From assembly GCF_900589395.1 (NCBI RefSeq), contig NZ_UUIS01000044.1, positions 92,302-156,301 of the forward strand: a stretch of DNA of 64,000 nucleotides, read 5' to 3'. Source of the DNA: Pseudomonas viridiflava (lineage in GTDB: Bacteria > Pseudomonadota > Gammaproteobacteria > Pseudomonadales > Pseudomonadaceae). The notes beneath the pieces were generated by a model. It was not told the DNA's origin. It worked only from the letters and a program-made list of their open reading frames with translations, and ran no database searches. The position numbers and the translations under genes were made by a program. Below are positions 9,866 to 17,585 of this stretch, one piece after another (positions within the stretch are counted from its first letter, which is position 1; the number at the start of each line of letters is the position of its first letter).

Positions 9866-10848
9866 CTGCAGCGCTCGACGACCAGCGCCTGCTGGACCAT
9901 GCCATTCAAAGCATCGAAGTGGGCTCCAAGAGCTTCGCCGCCGCCTCGCGGCTGTTCGATCCGGCGACCCGCAGCAGTGCGGTCATGCTGTATGCCTGGT
10001 GCCGGCATTGCGACGATGTGATCGACGGCCAGGAGGCCGGCCATGATGCCGTGGTGCTCAGCGAGCAAGAAGTGTATCGGCGCCTCGATTCACTGGTGGC
10101 CAACACCGAGGCGGTGTATGCCGGCCAGCCGGTCCAGGACCCGGCCTTTGCCGCGCTGCGCGAAGTGGTGCGCCGGCATGACCTGCGCCGCCAATATGCG
10201 CTGGAGCACCTGGCCGGTTTTGCCATGGACGTGCATGCCCGCGAGTACCGGCATATCAATGACACGCTGGAGTACTGCTACCACGTGGCCGGCGTCGTGG
10301 GCTTGATGATGGCCCAGGTGATGGGCGCTCGTGACGAGCCGACCCTGGACCGCGCCTGCGACCTGGGCATGGCCTTTCAGCTGACCAATATTGCCCGTGA
10401 CATTGTCGAGGATGCCCGGGTCGCACGCTGCTACCTGCCGCAGGACTGGCTCGATGAACTGAACCTTCCGCGTGAGCAACTGGCCGACCCTGCGCATCGT
10501 CAGGGCCTGGCGGTGCTGGCGCAGCGCCTGGTCGACCTGGCCGAGCCGTTCTACCAGAGCGCGCAGGCCGGCCTGACCGCCTTGCCCTGGCGTTCGGCCT
10601 GGGCAGTGGCGACGGCCAGTGGGGTTTACCGCGAAATCGGCGTCAAGGTGCGCCAGCGCGGCGCGCAGGCCTGGGACACGCGGGTGTCGACCTCCAAGGC
10701 CGACAAGCTGCGGCTGGTCGCGCTCGGTGCCTGGCGCGCGCTCACTTCCCGGGGTCGGCAGTGGCCGGTGCGTTCGCCGGCGTTGTGGCAGCGTCCGCTT
10801 CAGCACGATTCAGCGGCCCGCCATGCAGGGCCCGCAGCTGCGCCTTGA
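9862..10848 (+). CDS. crtB: Phytoene synthase CrtB
   Basis: Condenses two geranylgeranyl diphosphates head-to-head to 15-cis-phytoene. The 328 residues include the first aspartate motif D-D-V-I-D (51-55) after 'MLYAWCRHC', and the second metal-binding motif with the family signature 'MAFQLTNIARDIVEDARVARCYLP'. ATG overlaps crtI by 4 bp. It is the last gene of the idi-crtXYIB operon. The last 107 bp (10742-10848) run antisense to the 3' end of crtZ, so the two genes share coding sequence on opposite strands. Confidence 0.95.
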   Translation: MTAALDDQRLLDHAIQSIEVGSKSFAAASRLFDPATRSSAVMLYAWCRHCDDVIDGQEAGHDAVVLSEQEVYRRLDSLVANTEAVYAGQPVQDPAFAALREVVRRHDLRRQYALEHLAGFAMDVHAREYRHINDTLEYCYHVAGVVGLMMAQVMGARDEPTLDRACDLGMAFQLTNIARDIVEDARVARCYLPQDWLDELNLPREQLADPAHRQGLAVLAQRLVDLAEPFYQSAQAGLTALPWRSAWAVATASGVYREIGVKVRQRGAQAWDTRVSTSKADKLRLVALGAWRALTSRGRQWPVRSPALWQRPLQHDSAARHAGPAAAP

Positions 10849-11278
10849 GCGTGGCGGTCGAGGGCGCATAGAGAAAACCGAATGACACGCAGCGGTGCTG
10901 GCCGGCCACGGCATGGTGCATCAGGTGCGCCTGGTACAGGCGCTTGAGGTAACCGGAGCGCGGCACGTGGCGAAACGGCCAGCGCTGGTGCACCAGGCCG
11001 TCGTGGGCAATGAAGTACAACAGCCCGTAGGCGGTCATGCCGGCGCCGATCCATTCCAGCGGGTTCCAGCCCGCCGTGCCCAGGGCAATGAGCACGATGG
11101 CAAGAAGGGCGAACACCACCGCGTACAGGTCGTTCTTTTCGAACCAGCCGTGGCGCGGCTCATGGTGCGAGCGATGCCAGCCCCAGCCCCAGCCGTGCAT
11201 GATGTATTTGTGGGCGTACCAGGCAAAGGCTTCCATGCCCACCAGCGTGGCGAGAAAGACCAGGGTGTTGAGGATCAT
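10742..11278 (-). CDS. crtZ: Beta-carotene 3-hydroxylase CrtZ
   Basis: A di-iron membrane hydroxylase that converts beta-carotene to zeaxanthin. In 178 residues it has the histidine clusters of the fatty-acid hydroxylase superfamily: H-x4-H in 'HKYIMH', H-x-x-H-H in 'HRSHHEP', then 'HDGLVHQRWPF' and 'HLMHH'. Hydrophobic segments lie at about 2-20 and 50-90. I start at ATG 11276-11278, where similarity to Pantoea CrtZ begins. The frame stays open for 43 more codons to ATG 11405-11407 with coding-like composition, and the ribosome site at 11278 is weak. It is convergent with and overlaps crtB by 107 bp. Confidence 0.93.
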   Translation of the reverse strand: MILNTLVFLATLVGMEAFAWYAHKYIMHGWGWGWHRSHHEPRHGWFEKNDLYAVVFALLAIVLIALGTAGWNPLEWIGAGMTAYGLLYFIAHDGLVHQRWPFRHVPRSGYLKRLYQAHLMHHAVAGQHRCVSFGFLYAPSTATLKAQLRALHGGPLNRAEADAATTPANAPATADPGK

Positions 11279-11469
11279 GATGCGTAACCTGCGGTTGTTC
11301 TGCGCATGGGACTCCAGGGCCGCGTGGATGTTCTGTGCGGTTTCGTCAAAGCCTCGCGAAACCTCGTGCAGGGTACAGCAACCGGCCTGCCATCGGGCAG
11401 CAACCACCTTCTTTGAACCGTCGACCGGCAGTCGGGTCTTTGCTGGTAACGCTGATAACGGAGGTTTTC

Positions 11470-12234
11470 ATGATCAAGGATGCAGTGCACAAGACCCTGG
11501 CCGTGCTGGCCTGCTCAAGCCTGCTGGCCGCTTGTGGCAGCCACAATAGCCCCTCGGCGGTCGATGCGCCGGGCACCGACAAGAAACCCCTCACCCAGGC
11601 CCTGGAAACCGGGGCCGACCTCATGCAGGCGCATCCGCCCATCGCAGCCCTCAATGCCTACCTGGACGGGTTCCACTTCTACAATGGCCATCCGCAGGCG
11701 CAGATGGAAGCGCATCACTACTGCTCGATCCTCAATGAAGAAGTGATCCAGTGCGTGATCTACGACGGCAACCTCAAGGACGCCAAGTTGATGGGCGTGG
11801 AATACATCATCAGCGCGAGGCTGTTTGCCAGCCTGCCGACCGAAGAAAAGCAGCTTTGGCACAGCCATGTGCATGAGGTGAAGTCCGGGCAGCTGATTGC
11901 CCCCGGCATTCCCGAGCCGGCCGAGCATGCCTTGATGCAGAAGCTGGTCGGCACCTACGGCAAGACCTGGCACACCTGGCACACCGACCAGCAGAAGACC
12001 CTGCCGCTGGGCGTGCCGCAATTGATGATGGGCTTTACCGCCGACGGCCAGATCGAGCCGGGCAGGGTGGCTGAACGTGACAAGCGCTTCGGCGTCGACA
12101 GCGAGGCGAAAAAGCGCGAGCGCCAGGACATTGCTGCCCCGGCCATCGACCCTGGGGCCGATGCCTGGCAGCGCGCCAAGGTGTTCCAGATTCCTGATCC
12201 CACCGGCAGTCATCGCCACGGGGCAACGCCCTGA
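11470..12234 (+). CDS. DUF1264 (OBAP-family) lipoprotein
   Basis: A 254-residue protein with a lipoprotein signal peptide: 'SLLAAC' gives a lipobox with C22 as the acylated cysteine. The mature part matches the DUF1264/oil-body-associated-protein family by its H-F-Y-N-G-H, 'HHYCSILNEEVIQCVIYDG' and 'LWHSHVHEVKSGQL' blocks, and by a late 'HTWHTD' segment. Plant members are found on oil bodies; a bacterial function is not established. I chose ATG 11470 with GGAGG 5-9 nt upstream; the frame is open further upstream without similarity. It is divergent from crtZ and followed after 2 bp by a small conserved gene, probably as one operon. Confidence 0.75.
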   Translation: MIKDAVHKTLAVLACSSLLAACGSHNSPSAVDAPGTDKKPLTQALETGADLMQAHPPIAALNAYLDGFHFYNGHPQAQMEAHHYCSILNEEVIQCVIYDGNLKDAKLMGVEYIISARLFASLPTEEKQLWHSHVHEVKSGQLIAPGIPEPAEHALMQKLVGTYGKTWHTWHTDQQKTLPLGVPQLMMGFTADGQIEPGRVAERDKRFGVDSEAKKRERQDIAAPAIDPGADAWQRAKVFQIPDPTGSHRHGATP

Positions 12235-12236
12235 GC

Positions 12237-12557
12237 ATGCGCTACCCGACGACTCCCGACGGGCGCTATTTTGTGGTCCGGGAACGGCTGTGGCGTTGCA
12301 GCAACCCGGCGTTGCCCGACGCTCAGCGCCAGCACTGGGTCGATGAACTGATGGCTGCCCGCCGTGACGTTCGACGGGCCAAGACTCATGAAGACCCGGC
12401 CGGCTTGCGCAAGGCGCGCGCCCAGGTCGATGCCTGCAAGGTGCATCTGGGCGAGCGGGGGGCGGTGTGGTGGACCGATGGCGCGCCAGACTTCAATCGC
12501 TACAAGGTCCATAACACCCCGTATGCCGACTGGTATATCGCACTGACAGACGACTGA
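12237..12557 (+). CDS. Small conserved protein of unknown function
   Basis: A 106-residue basic, probably cytoplasmic protein beginning 'MRYPTTPDGRYFVVRERLWRCSNP' and ending with a tryptophan/tyrosine-rich 'WWTDGAPDFNRYKV...YADWY' segment. The middle is a charged helix. I recall near-identical small proteins in other proteobacteria and actinobacteria annotated as hypothetical; no domain name can be given with confidence. The ATG lies 2 bp after the lipoprotein stop, so the two are likely co-transcribed. No signal peptide or membrane segment. Confidence 0.65.
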   Translation: MRYPTTPDGRYFVVRERLWRCSNPALPDAQRQHWVDELMAARRDVRRAKTHEDPAGLRKARAQVDACKVHLGERGAVWWTDGAPDFNRYKVHNTPYADWYIALTDD

Positions 12558-12638
12558 GCGGCGTACAGGGCACAGCGGTGATAGTGATCCCCGCCCCGAG
12601 GATGCTACCGTCAAACCCTTTGAGCCTGAGGAGTGATC

Positions 12639-13193
12639 ATGCAAACGTCTGCCTGGAATGCCGATCCGCTGGTATGGGGACACGGTCCACGCACCTTCGA
12701 AGTGTTTCTCGAACCGACCTGCCCGTACTCGGTCAGGGCCTTCGGCAAGCTCAAGGCCCTACTGGCGCAGGCTGGCGAGGCGCGTATCACCGTCAAGGTG
12801 CGCTTGCAGTCGCAGCCGTGGCACATGTACTCGGGCGTGCTGGTGCGCTGCATCCTGGCGGCGTCCACGCTCGAAGGCGGCAAGGACACGGCCTGGACGG
12901 TGATGGCGGCTATTGCCGCGCACCGTGCTGAATTCGAGTTCGACCACCACGCCACCGGCCCCAACCGCGACGCCACGCCCAACGACATCATCGCCCGCCT
13001 GGAAGGCTACAGCGGCGTGAAGCTGAGCGAAGCATTCGACCAGCCGGAACTGGAGCACGCCATCAAATGGCATAGCAAATACGCCCGGCAGAACGGCATC
13101 CATGTGTCACCGACTTTCATGGTCGACGGCCTAGTGCAGCCCGACCTGGGCAGCGGCGACACGGTCGAACAGTGGATGGCCAAGGTCCTGTAG
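12639..13193 (+). CDS. DsbA-family thioredoxin-like protein with CxxS site
   Basis: A 184-residue protein with a thioredoxin fold interrupted by a helical insert, as in DsbA/FrnE relatives. The active site is C28-P-Y-S31 in 'EPTCPYSVRAFGKL', i.e. the second catalytic cysteine is replaced by serine. The cis-proline region appears as 'HVSPTFMVDG' (about 155-164). There is no signal peptide, so it should act in the cytoplasm; a glutathione-linked monothiol activity is possible but unproven. ATG 12639 has GAGGAG 5 nt upstream; GTG at 12633 is too close to it. The stop codon TAG lies inside the left end of REP copy 2. Confidence 0.75.
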   Translation: MQTSAWNADPLVWGHGPRTFEVFLEPTCPYSVRAFGKLKALLAQAGEARITVKVRLQSQPWHMYSGVLVRCILAASTLEGGKDTAWTVMAAIAAHRAEFEFDHHATGPNRDATPNDIIARLEGYSGVKLSEAFDQPELEHAIKWHSKYARQNGIHVSPTFMVDGLVQPDLGSGDTVEQWMAKVL

Positions 13194-13313
13194 GAGCGCG
13201 CTTGCCGGAATGCCGGACCACCGCGACCGAGTGCGCAGCGCTCGCAAAATCTGCGAAACGCTACAAATTTACGACTGCTAACGCAGCCGGTCGCCGGCAA
13301 GCGGGCTCCTACA
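13190..13313. repeat. REP-pair element, copy 2
   Basis: A ~124-bp element from GTAGGAGCGCG to CGGGCTCCTACA, in the same orientation as copy 1 and closely similar across the interior (GACCGAGTGCG, GCGCTCGCA, GAAACGCT, AAATTTACGACTGCT, ACGCAGCCGGTCGCCGGCAAG in order). The TAG of its first four bases serves as the stop codon of the upstream DsbA-like gene. Together with copy 1 it brackets a 9.4-kb block carrying all the carotenoid genes. Confidence 0.88.
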
Positions 13314-13339
13314 GCCCCCCAGCCCGGCGTCTTGTCCAT

Positions 13340-15856
13340 CTACCCCTCGCGCAACACGCTCAGCGGGCTGGCGTTGAGCGCGCGGCGGGTGCCGTAGACG
13401 CCGGCGCCGCCCACCAGCAGGGCGCCGATCAGTGGCAGTACCAGCAGCCATGGGTGCGGCGACCATTGCAGGTCGAAGGCAAAGCGGTACAGGACGAAAC
13501 TCACCAGCTCGCAGCCCAGCGCCGCCAGCAAGCCGCTGGCCGCGCCCAGCAGGCCGAACTCGATACGCCGCGACTTGATCAGCAAGGCTCGCCGGGCGCC
13601 CAGCGCCCGCAGCAAGGCGCCCTGGCGAATGCGCTCGTCCAGGGTGGCCTGCAAGCCGGAGAACAGCACCGCCACGCCTGCCGCGAGCACGAACAGCAAC
13701 ACGAACTGCACCGCCAGGGTCACCTGGTCGAGGATGCTGCGCACCTGCGCCAGCAGGGCTTCCACGCCCAGAATACTGATCGACGGGTAGGTCCTGGACA
13801 GTTCGACGATCTGCCGGTCATTGCCCGGCGCCACATAAAAGCTGGTCATGAAGGTGGTCGGCAGGTCAGTCAGGGTGCCGGGCTGGAAGATGATGAAGAA
13901 GTTCGGCTGGAACGTATCCCAGTTGACCTCGCGCAGGCTGCTGACCACGGTTTCGCGGGTCAGGCCGCCCACGGTGAAGCCCAGCCGGTCACCGAGCCTG
14001 ATGCCCAGGCTGTCGGCCAGCTTGGCCTCCACCGACACCCTCGGCGCTGCATCGGCGGCGGCTGGCGCTTCGTTGGCCTGCCACCATTGGCCGGCGGTGA
14101 TGGTATTGCCCTCCGGCATGTCGGCCGCCCAGGTCAGGTTCAGGTCGCGGCGGGTGGCGTTCTCGCCGCGTGAGTCCTTGGTCACGAACTCGTTGACCGG
14201 CTTGTCGTTGATGCTCACCAGGCGCCCCGGCACCACCGGGTACAACGGCGCCGAATGGCTGGACAGGCCGCTCAGGGTGCGAGCGAAATTATCCTTGTCC
14301 GCTGGCAGTACGTTGAGCACGAAGTAGTTGGGTGCATCTTCGGGCAGCTGGTTTTGCCAGGTGTCGAGCAATTCGCCGCGCAGCAGGGCGATCAGGCCCA
14401 TCGCCAGCAGGATCAAGCCAAAGGCCAGGGATTGCCCGGCCGCCGCCAGTGGATGGCGCAGCAACTGGCCCAGCCCGAGGCGCCAGGCCAGCGGTGCCCC
14501 GGCCAGCAGGCGGCGCAGGCTGTTCAGGCCGGCCAGCAGCAGGGCACCGAAGACCAGGGCGGCAACGATGCCACCACCCAGCAGGGCAAAGGTCAGCACC
14601 AGGTCCAGGCTCAGGCGCCACATGATCAGGCCCAGCGCCATGATGGCGGCGCCGTACACCAGCCAGGAGCTGGCCGGCACCGGCAGCATGTCGCGGCGCA
14701 GTACACGCAATGGCGGCACCCGGCCCAGCGCAGCCAGCGGGGGCAGGGCAAAGCCGGCCAGCGCCACCAGCCCGGTGCCGATGCCCGCCAGGGCCGGCAC
14801 GATGCCGCCGGGCGGCACGCTGGCAGGCAGCAGGCCCTGCAACAGGGCAAACAGCCCCAGTTGCGCCAGCCAGCCCAGCAGTGCACCGCTCAGGCTGGCG
14901 AGCAGGCCAATGATTGCCAATTGCAGGCTGAACAGCACCAGTGCTTCGCGCCGCGACAACCCCAGGCAGCGCAACAGCGCGCTGGCATCGAAGCGGCGTG
15001 CCGCAAAGCGTGTGGCCGACAACGCCACGGCGACGCCGGCCAGCAGCACGGCGACCAGGCTGGCCATGTTCAGGTAGCGCTCGGCCTTGCCCAGTGCGCC
15101 GCCGATCTGCTGGCTGCCGTCGCGGGCGTCCTTGATTTCCTGATGGGCCTGCAAGCCGGGCTCGATGGCCTTGCGATAGGCCGCCAGGGCTTCGGGCGGG
15201 CCGCTCCACATCTCGCGAAAGCTCACCCGACTGCCGGGTTGCACCACGCCGGTGGCTTCAAGGTCTTGCAGATTGATCATCACCCGCGGGGTCAGGCTGT
15301 AGAAATTGCCGGCCCGATCGGGTTCGTAGGTGAGGATGCGCGTCAGCTTCAAGGGCTTGGCGCCGACATCAATGGTGTCGCCGATCTTGAGATTGACCGC
15401 CGGCAGCAGGCGCGCCTCGGCCCAGGCTTCGCCCGGCGCAGGGCCGGCACCGGCCTGATCGGGCTGGTACAGGTCAGCGGCGCTCTTGAGCTCGCCGCGC
15501 AGCGGGTAAGCGTTGTCGACGGCCTTGATGCTCGACAGCTGGATGCCTTCGTCGGTGGCGATCACGCTGGAAAAAATCACGATACGGGCATGGCCCAGCT
15601 TGAGTTGTTCACCCGCCGCACGTTGCTCGGCGGTGGCGGGGCTGGAACCCTCCAGGATCAGGTCGGCACCGAGAAACTCGGTGGCGCGCAGCATCATGGC
15701 GGCGTTCAGGCGCGCGCCGAAGTAACCTATGGCGGTGCTGGCCGCCACCGCGACCAGCAAGGCAAAGAACAGCACCCGCAATTCACCGGCACGGGCATCA
15801 CGTTGCAGTTGGCGGGTGGCGAGGCTGAACAGGCGTGACAAAGGCATGCGGGCCAT
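13340..15856 (-). CDS. ABC exporter permease (YbbP/FtsX-like)
   Basis: An 838-residue permease of the MacB/FtsX type. One N-terminal membrane segment is followed by a large periplasmic region, a central group of helices (about 260-480), a second periplasmic region and three C-terminal helices with the FtsX core ('LAVQFVLLFVLAAGVAVLFSGLQATLDERIRQGALLRALGA', quoted in part). It partners with the upstream ATPase, whose stop overlaps the ATG (ATGA). Next to tesA this pair is conserved in gamma-proteobacteria (ybbA-ybbP in E. coli); export of a lipid or hydrophobic substrate is suspected, not shown. Confidence 0.85.
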   Translation of the reverse strand: MARMPLSRLFSLATRQLQRDARAGELRVLFFALLVAVAASTAIGYFGARLNAAMMLRATEFLGADLILEGSSPATAEQRAAGEQLKLGHARIVIFSSVIATDEGIQLSSIKAVDNAYPLRGELKSAADLYQPDQAGAGPAPGEAWAEARLLPAVNLKIGDTIDVGAKPLKLTRILTYEPDRAGNFYSLTPRVMINLQDLEATGVVQPGSRVSFREMWSGPPEALAAYRKAIEPGLQAHQEIKDARDGSQQIGGALGKAERYLNMASLVAVLLAGVAVALSATRFAARRFDASALLRCLGLSRREALVLFSLQLAIIGLLASLSGALLGWLAQLGLFALLQGLLPASVPPGGIVPALAGIGTGLVALAGFALPPLAALGRVPPLRVLRRDMLPVPASSWLVYGAAIMALGLIMWRLSLDLVLTFALLGGGIVAALVFGALLLAGLNSLRRLLAGAPLAWRLGLGQLLRHPLAAAGQSLAFGLILLAMGLIALLRGELLDTWQNQLPEDAPNYFVLNVLPADKDNFARTLSGLSSHSAPLYPVVPGRLVSINDKPVNEFVTKDSRGENATRRDLNLTWAADMPEGNTITAGQWWQANEAPAAADAAPRVSVEAKLADSLGIRLGDRLGFTVGGLTRETVVSSLREVNWDTFQPNFFIIFQPGTLTDLPTTFMTSFYVAPGNDRQIVELSRTYPSISILGVEALLAQVRSILDQVTLAVQFVLLFVLAAGVAVLFSGLQATLDERIRQGALLRALGARRALLIKSRRIEFGLLGAASGLLAALGCELVSFVLYRFAFDLQWSPHPWLLVLPLIGALLVGGAGVYGTRRALNASPLSVLREG

Positions 15857-16539
15857 CAAGGCTCCAGAGGGGCGATCTGGCGCCCGGCTTCAAGGCGGAT
15901 CAGGCGACGGCAGCGCTGGGCGAGCCGCTCGTCATGGGTGACCAGCACCAGGGTCGTGTTGCGCTCCTTGTTCAGCTCGAACAACAGGTCGCTGATGCGC
16001 TCGCCGGTGTGACTGTCGAGGTTGCCGGTGGGCTCGTCGGCGAACAACACCGCAGGGTCGGCGGCAAAGGCGCGCGCGATGGCCACCCGTTGCTGCTCGC
16101 CGCCAGACAGCTGGCGCGGCGTGTGGGTCAGGCGCTTGCCCAGGCCGACCCGCTCCAGCAGAATGCGGGCGCGTTCGCGCGCGTCCTTGCGACCTTCAAG
16201 CTCCATGGGCAGCATGACGTTTTCCAGGGCATTGAGGCTGTCGAGCAGTTGGAACGACTGGAAAACAAAGCCCACATGTTCGGCGCGAACCCGGGCACGT
16301 TCGTCTTCATCGAGCTGGCTGAGGTTGTTGCCCGAGAGCATCACACTGCCGGCGCTGGGCAGGTCCAGCCCGGCAAGCAGGCCCAGCAGGGTCGATTTGC
16401 CTGAACCTGAGGCGCCGACAATGGCCAAAGAGTCGCCCTTGTTCAGTTCCAGAGAAAGTTCGTGCAGGATGGTCAGGTCACCTTCGGTGCTGGGGACCAC
16501 TTTGCTGAGGCTTTGGGCACTGAGAATACTTTCACTCAT
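15856..16539 (-). CDS. ABC exporter ATP-binding protein (YbbA/LolD-like)
   Basis: A 227-residue ATPase of the LolD/MacB class. Walker A is G-A-S-G-S-G-K-S-T near residues 42-50, the ABC signature is '[14 protein letters not shown]', and Walker B is '[12 protein letters not shown]' with the LolD-type 'EPTGNLD' end. It should energise the permease encoded immediately downstream with a 4-bp overlap. It is transcribed divergently from tesA with only 10 bp between the start codons, so the promoters must overlap the opposite genes. Confidence 0.92.
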   Translation of the reverse strand: MSESILSAQSLSKVVPSTEGDLTILHELSLELNKGDSLAIVGASGSGKSTLLGLLAGLDLPSAGSVMLSGNNLSQLDEDERARVRAEHVGFVFQSFQLLDSLNALENVMLPMELEGRKDARERARILLERVGLGKRLTHTPRQLSGGEQQRVAIARAFAADPAVLFADEPTGNLDSHTGERISDLLFELNKERNTTLVLVTHDERLAQRCRRLIRLEAGRQIAPLEP

Positions 16540-16549
16540 GGAGAGTCCG

Positions 16550-17155
16550 ATGCGTGCGTGGTTATTGAGTGCTGCCCTTGGTTTGCTGCTGCTGTCACAG
16601 GGCGCAATGGCGGGTACGGTATTGATCGTTGGCGATAGTATCAGCGCGGCTTTTGGCCTGGATACCCGTCAAGGCTGGGTCAGCCTGTTGCAACAGCGTA
16701 TGCAGGAGCAGGGTTTCGACGATCAGGTGGTCAATGCCTCGATCAGTGGCGACACCAGTGCCGGGGGGTTGGCGCGGCTGCCGACGCTGCTTGCAGAGCA
16801 TAAACCCGAACTGGTGGTGCTGGAGCTGGGAGGCAATGACGGCCTGCGCGGGCAGCAACCTGAACAATTGCAACAAAATCTTGCATCGATGATCGAGCAG
16901 TCGCAAAAGGCCGGTGCCAAGGTGCTGCTGCTGGGCATGCGCATCCCGCCCAACTACGGACCGCGCTATACCCAGGCGTTCGAGAAGGCCTACACCCGCC
17001 TGGCGGAGGAGAAAAAAGTCCCGTTTGTGCCGTTTTTTCTCGAAGGCGTGGCCGGCGTGCCAGGGATGATGCAGGACGATGGCCTGCATCCGGCGGCCGG
17101 TGCCCAGGGCGCATTGCTGGAAAATGTCTGGCCGACGCTGAAACCGCTGCTTTGA
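16550..17155 (+). CDS. tesA: Periplasmic acyl-CoA thioesterase I / arylesterase TesA
   Basis: A 201-residue SGNH hydrolase with a signal peptide (about residues 1-21, cleavage after 'GAMA'). All four SGNH blocks are present: catalytic S30 in 'VGDSISA', G67 in the '[12 protein letters not shown]' block, N96 in 'GGND', and the D177/H180 pair in 'DDGLHP'. It hydrolyses acyl esters, acyl-thioesters and aryl esters in the periplasm. ATG 16550 has GAGAG upstream; the same frame extends further upstream, but that sequence is antisense to the ABC ATPase gene. Confidence 0.94.
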   Translation: MRAWLLSAALGLLLLSQGAMAGTVLIVGDSISAAFGLDTRQGWVSLLQQRMQEQGFDDQVVNASISGDTSAGGLARLPTLLAEHKPELVVLELGGNDGLRGQQPEQLQQNLASMIEQSQKAGAKVLLLGMRIPPNYGPRYTQAFEKAYTRLAEEKKVPFVPFFLEGVAGVPGMMQDDGLHPAAGAQGALLENVWPTLKPLL

Positions 17156-17212
17156 GGCTTTTCCGGGCGCACGCTTTCGGCTAAGGTTGCGCCCCCTTCA
17201 CTGGAGCCCTTC

Positions 17213-17497
17213 ATGCCGCCGCGCCCCGCCTGGTCCTTGTACGCCTACCAAATGATCGAACCGGACGAACAACTCGACCTGTTCGCCTGTCAGGAGGTCA
17301 AGGTTCACCTGATCGCTCGTCAACTGGTGCTGGGCGGCTCGGCCGACCGCACCCTGTGCGGCACGCTGTTGCCGGCCCAGCCGCGTCTGTTACAGGCCCA
17401 GCCACCAGTGTTGCAGGATGAACGGCTGTGCCCGCTGTGCAAGGCGATTCTCGATGCCCAGCGCCGGGGCATGAAGCCGATCTGGCCTGAGCTGTAA
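17213..17497 (+). CDS. Small conserved Pseudomonas protein with C-terminal CPLC
   Basis: A 94-residue, probably cytoplasmic protein with no signal peptide. It contains a central 'HLIARQLVLGGSADRTLCG' segment and a C-terminal C-P-L-C pair, which with C47 or the earlier cysteine could bind a metal; this is inference. A GGAG site lies 6 nt before the ATG. Similar small proteins occur in other pseudomonads without known function. It sits between tesA and the L,D-transpeptidase gene, with 89 bp to the latter. Confidence 0.65.
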   Translation: MPPRPAWSLYAYQMIEPDEQLDLFACQEVKVHLIARQLVLGGSADRTLCGTLLPAQPRLLQAQPPVLQDERLCPLCKAILDAQRRGMKPIWPEL

Positions 17498-17585
17498 ACG
17501 GCCTGACACGCTCGCACTTCCGCCCTTGTAGTGCTGGTGTACACTGCCTGTCTTCCCGTTCCCGTCTAGCCGAAGGATTCACCGG

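Noticed and set aside
11420..11465. AlgU/sigma-E-like promoter (GAACCG-N16-TCTTT) before the DUF1264 gene
   Set aside because: Only the GAAC and TC cores match; too weak without other support.
14255..15838. A 527-codon open frame opposite the ABC permease
   Set aside because: Gln/Ala-rich mirror frame; the permease on the other strand has membrane helices and family motifs.
16022..16549. Longer N-terminal version of TesA
   Set aside because: The extension is antisense to the ABC ATPase gene and would bury the signal peptide.
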